Shown one piece after another: positions 1 through 5,151 of a DNA stretch of 5,151 nt. Location: positions 1 to 5,151 of the forward strand of contig JAITWU010000337.1 of NCBI GenBank assembly GCA_031285115.1, given 5' to 3'. Each line of letters begins with the position of its first letter. Within the stretch, counting starts at the first letter, position 1. The notes under the pieces are model-generated. The model was not told the origin of the DNA and ran no database searches. It worked only from the letters and a program-made list of their open reading frames with translations. The position numbers and the translations under genes were made by a program. This DNA is from Azonexus sp. GTDB taxonomy: Bacteria > Pseudomonadota > Gammaproteobacteria > Burkholderiales > Rhodocyclaceae.

Positions 1-50
1 TGGCGCGATGACGCTGCTTGCCGTCGTCTTTGGCAGCACCCTGCGCGCCA
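1..50. repeat. 7-bp inverted repeats flanking a 36-bp apparently inverted segment
   Basis: TGGCGCG at 1-7 is the exact reverse complement of CGCGCCA at 44-50, and the two enclose 36 bp (8-43). Because 36 is a multiple of three, inverting the segment keeps the minus-strand reading frame of the membrane protein gene. In the present orientation the gene reads polar residues here. In the flipped orientation it reads a hydrophobic stretch that continues the preceding membrane segment. The repeat and spacer are seen directly. That inversion occurred, and whether it is biological or an assembly artefact at a sequence end, is inference. The left arm touches the window edge, so its true length cannot be seen. 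Confidence 0.6.
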
Positions 51-319
51 ATGTGTTGCAAAAAAAACAGCCAGGCAATATGGCCGTACAATTGGCCGCT
101 GTTGAAGATCAGCAGAGCCAGGGCAGCGCCGGACAAGGCCAGCGCCAGCGGGCGATGCGGGGATTTCCAGACGCCGATGGCGGCGGCGGCAAAGAAGGGC
201 AGCAAAGTGAAGATAACCGCCAGCAGCGACGGCGCCGGATCGGTCGTCACCACATAACTCAGCCACAGATAAAGCGCCCCCGCCAACGCAATCATCCCGT
301 GCCGAAAACGGAATTTCAT
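1..319 (-). CDS. Small multi-pass membrane protein, partial (3' end outside window)
   Basis: The minus-strand frame is open from ATG at 319 to the left edge, giving 106 residues without a stop. Its first 90 residues are strongly hydrophobic, with likely membrane segments at about residues 8-24, 31-50, 57-72 and 78-90. Codon use is like the neighbouring genes, so I take it as real coding sequence. The tail, residues 93-104 (positions 43-8), turns abruptly polar and basic (QGAAKDDGKQRH), which does not fit a membrane segment. The opposite strand of the same 36 bp reads MTLLAVVFGSTL, a natural continuation (see findings). From memory, the corrected sequence resembles small membrane proteins with an LQHxG...FGxTLR motif that accompany aryl polyene-type clusters and are sometimes misannotated as ketosynthases. 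This family call is tentative. An in-frame ATG at 334 would add five residues (MNDKL). Neither start has a clear ribosome binding site. It is transcribed divergently from the operon to its right, with only 25 bp between start codons. Confidence 0.72.
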   Translation of the reverse strand, partial: MKFRFRHGMIALAGALYLWLSYVVTTDPAPSLLAVIFTLLPFFAAAAIGVWKSPHRPLALALSGAALALLIFNSGQLYGHIAWLFFLQHIGAQGAAKDDGKQRHRA

Positions 320-347
320 TAATTTATCGTTCATCACATCATTAATG
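317..347. promoter_or_regulatory. AT-rich divergent start region with inverted repeat
   Basis: Only 25 bp separate the start codons of the leftward membrane protein gene and the rightward operon. The stretch is AT-rich compared with the surrounding sequence. CATTAAT at 317-323 and ATTAATG at 341-347 form a perfect 7-bp inverted repeat with a 17-bp spacer, and each arm contains the start codon of the gene it faces. The promoters of both genes must lie here or inside the opposing coding regions. I could not identify convincing -35 and -10 pairs or a Shine-Dalgarno sequence. A regulator binding the repeat is possible but not shown. Confidence 0.3.
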
Positions 348-1001
348 CCGCATAGCCATCAAAATGCCTGGCGCAAGATCCCGGCGATCATCCTTTGTCA
401 TTTCTGGTTCAAGTGTTTGGGAACCACCCTGTTCATCGCCGTGTTTTTTGCCGTTTATATTTATCTGCTCCGGCATCCGGCCTTTCCGGTCACTGAAATT
501 CCCGCCTCAAGGCTCGACGATTTTATCAGTGTGCAACCGCTGGCCCTGCCCATTTATCTGTCGCTGTGGTTTTATCTGTCGCTGCCGCCGATGTTGATGA
601 CCACCCGCGCCGCCATCGTCGAATATGGCTTCTGGATCGGCAGCCTGTGCCTCGCCGCCCTGGCCATCTTTTATTTCTGGCCCACCGCCGTGCCCGATGC
701 GGCGGTCGATTGGAGCCGTTATCCGGGCATGGCGTTTTTGAAAGGCATGGACGCCGCCGGTAACGCCTGTCCTTCGCTGCACGTTGCCACCGCTGTGTTT
801 TCCGGCCTCTGGCTGGATCGGGATCTGTTGCGTCTGGGGTTGGGCCGGGCGGCGCGTTATGCGAACGTCATCTGGTGCCTGGCCATCATTTATTCGACCC
901 TGGCGACCAAGCAGCACATGGCTGTGGATGCCGTGGCGGGAATTATCCTATCATTCGCCTTTTTCTTTGCCTTCAGGCGGGTCAAAGAAAGAAAAGCCTG
1001 A
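345..1001 (+). CDS. PAP2-superfamily membrane phosphatase / lipid phosphotransferase
   Basis: This 218-residue integral membrane protein belongs to the PAP2 (type 2 phosphatidic acid phosphatase) superfamily. Members hydrolyse or transfer phosphate-linked groups on lipids such as phosphatidate or polyprenyl diphosphates. Two of the three signature motifs are clear: PSLHV at 143-147 (Ser144, His146) and S-x4-K-x-H-x3-D at 184-195 (Lys189, His191, Asp195). His146 would assist catalysis, and His191 would be the nucleophile oriented by Asp195. The first motif (K-x6-RP) is not recognisable, as in divergent PAP2 groups including the inositol phosphorylceramide synthase-like ones. About six membrane segments are visible, near residues 14-42, 65-85, 93-112, 145-157, 172-187 and 192-210. 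The ATG at 345 is the first in-frame start and precedes the first membrane segment by a basic stretch. It is the first gene of the rightward operon, 17 nt before the ligase gene. Its substrate is unknown. A role on a lipid carrier or acceptor for the operon's product is inferred. Confidence 0.87.
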   Translation: MPHSHQNAWRKIPAIILCHFWFKCLGTTLFIAVFFAVYIYLLRHPAFPVTEIPASRLDDFISVQPLALPIYLSLWFYLSLPPMLMTTRAAIVEYGFWIGSLCLAALAIFYFWPTAVPDAAVDWSRYPGMAFLKGMDAAGNACPSLHVATAVFSGLWLDRDLLRLGLGRAARYANVIWCLAIIYSTLATKQHMAVDAVAGIILSFAFFFAFRRVKERKA

Positions 1002-1018
1002 ACGAAAATCACACCACC

Positions 1019-2347
1019 ATGCAGACACTGCCGCTGATCCGTGACGCCGACATGGATTCGATCATCGCCTGGCGCGGCGCAACGCCGGTCACGCGGGCGA
1101 CATTTTTGGGCCACGTGCGCGGCATGGCCGAACGGCTTCCCGATGTCGGCCATGTTCTCAATCTGTGCAAGGATCGCTACTGGTTCAGCGTCGGGCTGAT
1201 GGCGAGTATTTCGCGCGGCATTTTGAGCATCATGCCCAACGCCGTCGCGCCCGATCTCATCGCCGGTTTGCGCGAGGAATTCGCGGGTCTCGTCTGCCTC
1301 TCCGATCAGCCTTTGCCCTTCTCCGGCCTGCCGTGGATTCCGGTTGCTGACTCGCCCGGCCTCGGGACGAATCAGGAAATACCGCGCATTGCCGCCAGCC
1401 AGCATATTCTCTGCATGTACACCTCCGGCTCCACCGGCAAACCCCGTGGGCATCTCAAAACTTTCGCCGGCATGTGGGGTTGCGCCACCGGCGGGGCCGG
1501 GCACGTGCGCGCCGCCGCTGGCGGCGACTGCAATATCGTCGGCACCGTGCCCTTTCAGCACATGTATGGCATCGAGACGACGGTTTTTCTGCCGCTGCAA
1601 GGCGGCGGCAGCCTGACTTCCCGCCTGCCCTTTTTCCCCGCCGATGTCGCGGCGGCGCTGGCCGAGGTTCCGGCCCCGCGCCTCCTGGCGACGACGCCCT
1701 TCCATTTGCGCAAGTTGATCGAATCGGCTACGGCTTTTCCGCCCGTCGCCGCCGTTCTGCTGGCGACCGCGCCCTTGTCGCAGGAATTGGCGAGGCAGGC
1801 GGAAGCGCGCTTCAAGGCCCCGGTCATGGAAATCTACGGCTCGACCGAAACCGGCCAACTGGCGACCCGGCAACCGGCGCGCGGCATTTCATGGCGTCTC
1901 TACGACGGCATCGGCATCGCCCCCGAGGCAGGCGGCTTCGTCGCCACCGGCGGCCATCTCGAAGGCCCGCAATTGCTCAACGACCTCATCGAAATCGAGG
2001 ACGCCGACCGCTTTCGTTTGCTTGGCCGCAATTCAGACATTGTGAACGTCGCTGGAAAACGCAATTCTCTGGGCAATCTCAATCAGATTTTGCTCGACCT
2101 GCCGGGCGTCAGCGACGGCGTTTTCTGCCTGCCGCCTGCCGCCGCAGACGAGGAAGTGACCCGTCTCGCCGCCTTCGTCGTCGCGCCGACCTTGAATGCG
2201 CAGCATATTCAGGCCGCGCTCCGGCAAAAGCTCGATCCTGTATTCCTGCCGCGCCCGCTGATATTTCTTGAAACCCTGCCACGCGACGCCAACGGCAAAC
2301 TCACCGTCGCCGCGCTGGCCGACCTGATGGCCCGGCATCTGACATGA
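1019..2347 (+). CDS. AMP-forming acyl/aryl ligase (ANL superfamily; aryl polyene AMP-ligase-like)
   Basis: This 442-residue ANL-superfamily enzyme would activate a carboxylic acid with ATP to an acyl-adenylate and pass it to a thiol, either CoA or an acyl carrier protein. Visible motifs are the P-loop YTSGSTGKPRGHLKT (134-148), PFQHMYGIE (178-186), the adenine-binding motif EIYGSTETG (271-279), the hinge region GRNSDIVNVAGKR (336-348) and the C-terminal catalytic lysine in NGKL (Lys427). All core functions therefore appear intact. The protein is shorter than typical acyl-CoA synthetases (500-600 residues), mainly through a reduced N-terminal region, which fits the compact ligases of aryl polyene clusters. 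The P-loop has Arg143 where many family members have Lys, and a lysine at 147. The frame is open upstream to 875 inside the PAP2 gene. I chose ATG 1019 because it lies just after the PAP2 stop and begins the homologous region. No good ribosome binding site is seen. Its stop overlaps the dehydratase start (ATGA). Aryl versus fatty acid substrate cannot be decided by eye. Confidence 0.88.
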   Translation: MQTLPLIRDADMDSIIAWRGATPVTRATFLGHVRGMAERLPDVGHVLNLCKDRYWFSVGLMASISRGILSIMPNAVAPDLIAGLREEFAGLVCLSDQPLPFSGLPWIPVADSPGLGTNQEIPRIAASQHILCMYTSGSTGKPRGHLKTFAGMWGCATGGAGHVRAAAGGDCNIVGTVPFQHMYGIETTVFLPLQGGGSLTSRLPFFPADVAAALAEVPAPRLLATTPFHLRKLIESATAFPPVAAVLLATAPLSQELARQAEARFKAPVMEIYGSTETGQLATRQPARGISWRLYDGIGIAPEAGGFVATGGHLEGPQLLNDLIEIEDADRFRLLGRNSDIVNVAGKRNSLGNLNQILLDLPGVSDGVFCLPPAAADEEVTRLAAFVVAPTLNAQHIQAALRQKLDPVFLPRPLIFLETLPRDANGKLTVAALADLMARHLT

Positions 2348-2643
2348 CCCGCGAACGACACTCCGCGCCCCTCCCCTTCGCGCCGGATCATCCGGCTTTC
2401 GCCGGTCATTTTCCCGGTTTGCCGATCATTCCCGGCGTGCAACTCCTCGACCGCGCGCAACGATTGATCGAAGCGCAATACGGTGTTTTGTTGAGCGGCA
2501 TTCAATCGGCGAAATTTTTAAGCCCAGCCGCGCCGGGCGACGCGCTGGAACTGGAATACCAGATTGGAGAAAAGGGCGTGATGTTCGAGATTCGCTGCGG
2601 CGAGCGCAAGGTGGCGAGCGGGCAGTTCAATATTCAGGTCTGA
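2344..2643 (+). CDS. Small hotdog-fold 3-hydroxyacyl-ACP dehydratase (FabZ/ApeI-like)
   Basis: This 99-residue single hotdog domain is of the FabA/FabZ dehydratase type, which removes water from 3-hydroxyacyl-ACP to give the trans-2-enoyl thioester. The signature DHPAFAGHFPGLPIIPGV (15-32) is clear. His22 matches the catalytic histidine of the GHFP motif. Asp36 (GVQLLD) falls where FabZ has glutamate and FabA has aspartate. A conserved-looking C-terminal ASGQF (91-95) is also present. It is shorter than FabZ (about 140-150 residues) and resembles the small ApeI-like dehydratases of aryl polyene clusters. There, repeated use without an enoyl reductase would leave conjugated double bonds. Its ATG overlaps the ligase stop by four bases, so translation is probably coupled. 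No ribosome binding site is visible. The adjacent ligase and acyltransferase support a role in building or tailoring the product, not in housekeeping fatty acid synthesis. Confidence 0.87.
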   Translation: MTRERHSAPLPFAPDHPAFAGHFPGLPIIPGVQLLDRAQRLIEAQYGVLLSGIQSAKFLSPAAPGDALELEYQIGEKGVMFEIRCGERKVASGQFNIQV

Positions 2644-2650
2644 CCCAACA

Positions 2651-3574
2651 ATGGCTTCACCGAATCCGGAAAAATCTCCCGAATGGTTGCAACACAAAGA
2701 GCGCGGCAGTTTTATTTTGCTGCGCTTCATGTGTCGCCTTTCTTTATGGCTGGGCCGCCCGTTGTCGCGCGTCGTGCTGCATGGCGTCGCTTTGTATTTC
2801 GCGCTGGCGAATTCGGTTGCGCGTCAGGCTTCGCGTGATTATCTGCGGCGCGTGTTGCAACGTCCCGCTGCCTGGCGCGATGTCTATCGCCACATTCTGA
2901 CTTTCGCCACGACGATTCATGATCGCCTCTATCTGCTCAACGACCGCGACGACCTGTTCGACATTCGCACCAGTGGCGACGAGAGCCTGCGGCAATTACA
3001 CGCCGCCCGCCGTGGCTGCCTGCTGTTCGGCTCGCATCTCGGCAGTTTCGAGGTCTTGCGCAGCATTGCCCGCGCCCAGGGCGGCATCAATATCAGCTTC
3101 GCCATGTATGCCGGCAACGCCAGCCAGCTCAACAGCGCCCTTGCCGCCATCAATCCCGCTGTCGTGCTCGACATCATTCCCATCGGCCAACTCGATTCGA
3201 TCCTGACCATCCACCGGCGGCTGGGCGAGGGCGCGATGGTCGGGCTGCTCGCCGACCGCGCTGTTGCTGCCGACAAATATCTCGAAATGCCTTTTCTCGG
3301 CGGCATCGCCCGCTTTCCTTCAGCGCCGTTTCGGCTGGCGGCGCTGCTCAAGGAGCCGGTTTATTTCATGTCCGGCCTCTATCAGGGCGGTAATCGCTAT
3401 GATGCGCAGTTTGAATTATTGGCCGATGGCGAAAATCTGGCGGCGATGGCGCGCGAAGAGGCCATTCTGGCGCTGGCGGAAAAATACGTCGCCGCGCTCG
3501 AACGGCATTGCCGCGCCGCGCCCTACAACTGGTTCAACTTTTTTGATTTCTGGAAACGCGATGAAATTTCCTGA
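2651..3574 (+). CDS. LpxL/HtrB-type lysophospholipid acyltransferase
   Basis: This 307-residue protein is of the lipid A acyltransferase-like family (LpxL/LpxM/HtrB), inner-membrane enzymes that transfer an acyl chain from a carrier to a lipid acceptor. The family's H-x4-(D/E) catalytic motif is present as His129-LGSF-Glu134 in GSHLGSFE. A hydrophobic membrane-anchor stretch lies near residues 38-55. Further family-like blocks are GAMVGLLADR (194-203), the MPFLGG...FP region (213-223) and the terminal PYNWFNFFDFW (291-301), a C-terminal signature I associate with acyltransferases of aryl polyene clusters. Length matches the family. The start at 2651 lies 7 nt after the dehydratase stop and has no obvious ribosome binding site. 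Its last 14 nt overlap the next gene. In this operon it probably joins the finished acyl chain to its membrane lipid. Acceptor and donor are inferred, and ordinary lipid A acylation is less likely given the neighbours. Confidence 0.88.
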   Translation: MASPNPEKSPEWLQHKERGSFILLRFMCRLSLWLGRPLSRVVLHGVALYFALANSVARQASRDYLRRVLQRPAAWRDVYRHILTFATTIHDRLYLLNDRDDLFDIRTSGDESLRQLHAARRGCLLFGSHLGSFEVLRSIARAQGGINISFAMYAGNASQLNSALAAINPAVVLDIIPIGQLDSILTIHRRLGEGAMVGLLADRAVAADKYLEMPFLGGIARFPSAPFRLAALLKEPVYFMSGLYQGGNRYDAQFELLADGENLAAMAREEAILALAEKYVAALERHCRAAPYNWFNFFDFWKRDEIS

Positions 3575-4142
3575 ATACCGGTGGCGGTTTTTTCTCGCCG
3601 CCCTGATTTTTCTGCCCCTGTGCGCCTGGGCGGATGACTGGCAGCCGACGCAACTGATGCAATTGCTGGCGCAAAAGAAATCAGGCCGGGCGACGTTTGT
3701 CGAGAAAAAAACCATCGCCATGCTCGACCAGCCGCTCGTTTCCTCCGGCAATCTCGCCTTTACCGCGCCGGACAAGCTGGAAAAAATCACCCTGACGCCG
3801 AGGCGCGAATCGCTCGCGCTCGACGGCAATATGCTGACCATCGAGCGCCAGGGCAAACGCCCGATGACGGTGCGCGTCGAGGAATACCCGGAAGCCGCTG
3901 CCTTCATCGAAGGCATCCGCGGCACGCTGGCGGGCGATCTTTCGGCGCTGGAGAAGTTTTATACGCTCACTCTCACCGGCGCAGCCGGAAAGTGGCGGCT
4001 CAAGCTGATTCCCAAAGAGGAGAAGATGAGCAGCATTTTCAGCAGTATCGAGATCGCCGGGGTCAATGCCGAGGTCAAAACCATCACGCTCGAACAGCGC
4101 GATGGCGACCGCTCGGAAATGCTCATTACGCCAGTCGAATGA
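3561..4142 (+). CDS. LolA-like periplasmic outer-membrane lipoprotein carrier protein
   Basis: This 193-residue secreted protein is of the LolA-like type found beside MMPL exporters. The N-terminus is a clear signal peptide: a basic start, a hydrophobic core at about residues 10-21 and an AWA cleavage site after residue 24, leaving DDWQPTQLM at the mature end. There is a cysteine at 21, but the residues before it (LPL) make a poor lipobox, so I favour ordinary signal peptidase cleavage. The mature part reads like LolA relatives: an N-terminal helix (QLMQLLAQ), then FVEKKTIAMLDQPLVSSG followed by a FTAPDKLEK block, then alternating beta-strand-like segments. LolA folds bind acyl chains in a hydrophobic half-barrel, so it may ferry the lipid product or a lipoprotein across the periplasm. 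The frame is open back to 3264 inside the acyltransferase gene, but ATG 3561 gives the signal peptide and has a weak GGA six bases upstream. It overlaps the previous gene by 14 nt and the next by 4. Confidence 0.85.
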   Translation: MKFPEYRWRFFLAALIFLPLCAWADDWQPTQLMQLLAQKKSGRATFVEKKTIAMLDQPLVSSGNLAFTAPDKLEKITLTPRRESLALDGNMLTIERQGKRPMTVRVEEYPEAAAFIEGIRGTLAGDLSALEKFYTLTLTGAAGKWRLKLIPKEEKMSSIFSSIEIAGVNAEVKTITLEQRDGDRSEMLITPVE

Positions 4143-5151
4143 AACGTCATCCGCCCATCCTGCTGTGGCTTGCCGCCATGCTCGCGTGCGTTTTTGTCAT
4201 TGCCCGCACCACGTTCGTCTCCGACCTCTCGGCCTTCATGCCCAAAGCGCCGAGCGAGCGGCAGCAGCTTTTGATCGACCAGTTGCGCGACGGCGCGCTG
4301 GCGCGGCTGGTGATGATCGGCATCGAGGGGGGTGACGCGCCCGAACGCGCCCGGCTGTCGCGTGAGCTGGCGGCGCAACTGCGTGCGGGCGGCCTGTTTG
4401 CCGGGATTCAGAACGGCGACGCCGAGAGCGACGGGCGCGACCGCGCTTATTTTTTCGATCATCGCTATTTGCTGTCGCCCGCCGTCACGCCGGAACGCTT
4501 CACCGCCGCCGGGCTGCATGAGGCCATCGCCGATTCGATTGGCGGATTGAGCGGCGACGCCGGTTTGCTGCTGAAAAAAATATTCCCGCGCGACCCCACG
4601 GGTGAGACGCTGCAACTGATCGAGCAGTTCGCCGGTTCCACCGCGCCGCGCAGCCTTTATGGCGCCTGGGCTGCGCGCGATGGCGAACGCGCCGTGCTGC
4701 TCGCCTACACGGCAGCGCCCGGCACCGACACGCCAGCGCAGGCGGCGGCCATCGAGGCGATCAGGCACACGTTTGCAAACCTGCCCGACCGTCAGGCCGA
4801 CACGCGCATCGTGTTGAGCGGCACCAATGTTTTTTCGGTCAAGTCGCGCAATATGATCGAAAGCGAAATCGCCCGACTCGCTGGCGCCAGTTTGCTGCTG
4901 GTCGCCACGCTCCTGCTGCTCATCTACCGCTCGCCGCGCCTGCTCGCGCTCGGCCTCTTGCCCGTGCTGTCCGGCGCATTGGCGGGCATTGCTTCCGTCA
5001 GCCTCGTCTTCGGCCAGATTCATGGTCTCACGCTCGGTTTTGGCACGACGCTGATCGGCGAAGCGGTCGATTATTCGATCTACTTTTATCTGCAACGCGC
5101 CGGTCAGCTCGACCAGGGGCGTTTCTGGCGCACCATCTGGCTGGGCATGAC
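4139..5151 (+). CDS. MMPL/RND-family exporter, partial (5' portion)
   Basis: The first 337 residues of an MMPL-type (RND superfamily) inner-membrane exporter are present, and the frame stays open to the right edge. Full-length relatives are roughly 750-800 residues, so somewhat under half is seen. The layout is typical: a first membrane segment (about 6-23), a large periplasmic domain (about 24-245), then membrane segments near 247-263, 268-291 and 297-318. The segment GFGTTLIGEAVDYSIYF (300-316) carries an Asp311-Tyr312 pair. This corresponds to the proton-relay Asp-Tyr pair known in MmpL3-type proteins, so proton-driven transport is likely. The start ATG overlaps the LolA-like gene's stop by four bases (ATGA), and no separate ribosome binding site is seen, so coupling is likely. 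Pairing with a LolA-like carrier and an acyltransferase indicates export of a lipid-linked product, as proposed for aryl polyene clusters. The substrate is inferred from context. Confidence 0.88.
   Translation, partial: MKRHPPILLWLAAMLACVFVIARTTFVSDLSAFMPKAPSERQQLLIDQLRDGALARLVMIGIEGGDAPERARLSRELAAQLRAGGLFAGIQNGDAESDGRDRAYFFDHRYLLSPAVTPERFTAAGLHEAIADSIGGLSGDAGLLLKKIFPRDPTGETLQLIEQFAGSTAPRSLYGAWAARDGERAVLLAYTAAPGTDTPAQAAAIEAIRHTFANLPDRQADTRIVLSGTNVFSVKSRNMIESEIARLAGASLLLVATLLLLIYRSPRLLALGLLPVLSGALAGIASVSLVFGQIHGLTLGFGTTLIGEAVDYSIYFYLQRAGQLDQGRFWRTIWLGM

Noticed and set aside
60..67. Run of eight A bases, a possible frameshift site in the minus-strand gene
   Set aside because: The hydrophobic frame is the same on both sides of the run, so no frameshift is needed at this point.
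8..322. Plus-strand open frame of 104 codons at the left edge
   Set aside because: After its first 16 residues the translation is Gln/Gly/Arg-rich and is the antisense of a hydrophobic membrane protein. Its sensible-looking opening is better explained by the inverted 36-bp segment.
875..1018. Upstream in-frame extension of the ligase
   Set aside because: It would overlap the PAP2 gene through its essential third motif, and the added residues look like an out-of-frame reading of that gene. ATG 1019 fits operon spacing and family homology better.
890..1873. Minus-strand open frame (327 codons) opposite the ligase gene
   Set aside because: Low-complexity Arg/Gly/Gln-rich translation without motifs. 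The plus-strand frame contains all the ANL adenylation motifs.
3264..3560. Upstream in-frame extension of the LolA-like gene
   Set aside because: It would bury a clear signal peptide about 100 residues into the protein and overlap conserved acyltransferase sequence. ATG 3561 gives a normal secreted protein.
3959..5095. Long minus-strand open frame (378 codons) opposite the LolA-like and exporter genes
   Set aside because: Its translation is rich in Arg, Gln, Gly and Ala with no recognisable domain, typical of the antisense of GC-rich coding sequence. The plus strand holds clear family motifs throughout.

Overview
This GC-rich, gene-dense window looks like a Gram-negative proteobacterium, most likely a betaproteobacterium. 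That placement is an inference from gene content and protein style, because the window has no rRNA, tRNA or other marker. The Gram-negative cell plan is supported by a LolA-like periplasmic protein, an LpxL-type acyltransferase and an MMPL exporter.

Layout: a minus-strand gene for a small membrane protein runs off the left edge (1-319). A very short AT-rich gap (320-344) separates it from a divergent plus-strand operon that fills the rest of the window. In order, the operon encodes a PAP2-family membrane phosphatase/phosphotransferase (345-1001), an AMP-forming acyl/aryl ligase (1019-2347), a small hotdog-fold dehydratase (2344-2643), an LpxL/HtrB-type acyltransferase (2651-3574), a secreted LolA-like protein (3561-4142) and an MMPL/RND-type exporter cut off by the right edge (4139-5151). 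Junctions are tight: 17 nt, a 4-nt ATGA overlap, 7 nt, a 14-nt overlap and a second ATGA overlap. This points to one co-transcribed, translationally coupled unit.

The order ligase, dehydratase, acyltransferase, LolA-like, MMPL exporter is the accessory and export arm of aryl polyene (APE)-type or related lipid/polyketide clusters. In the working model, the ligase activates an acyl or aryl starter, the dehydratase acts during type II chain building, the acyltransferase joins the chain to a lipid carrier at the inner membrane, and the LolA-like protein and MMPL pump move the product toward the outer membrane. The carrier protein and ketosynthases that would complete the pathway are not in the window and would be expected to the right. 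A PAP2 enzyme leading the operon is not part of the core APE set as I know it and may act on the lipid carrier.

The most unusual signal is at the left edge. A 36-bp segment (8-43) lies between perfect 7-bp inverted repeats, and it makes much better protein sense when inverted. Flipping it restores a hydrophobic continuation of the minus-strand membrane protein in the same frame. It is therefore a micro-inversion, a tiny invertible element or an assembly fold-back artefact. No CRISPR, insertion sequence, RNA gene or terminator was recognised.
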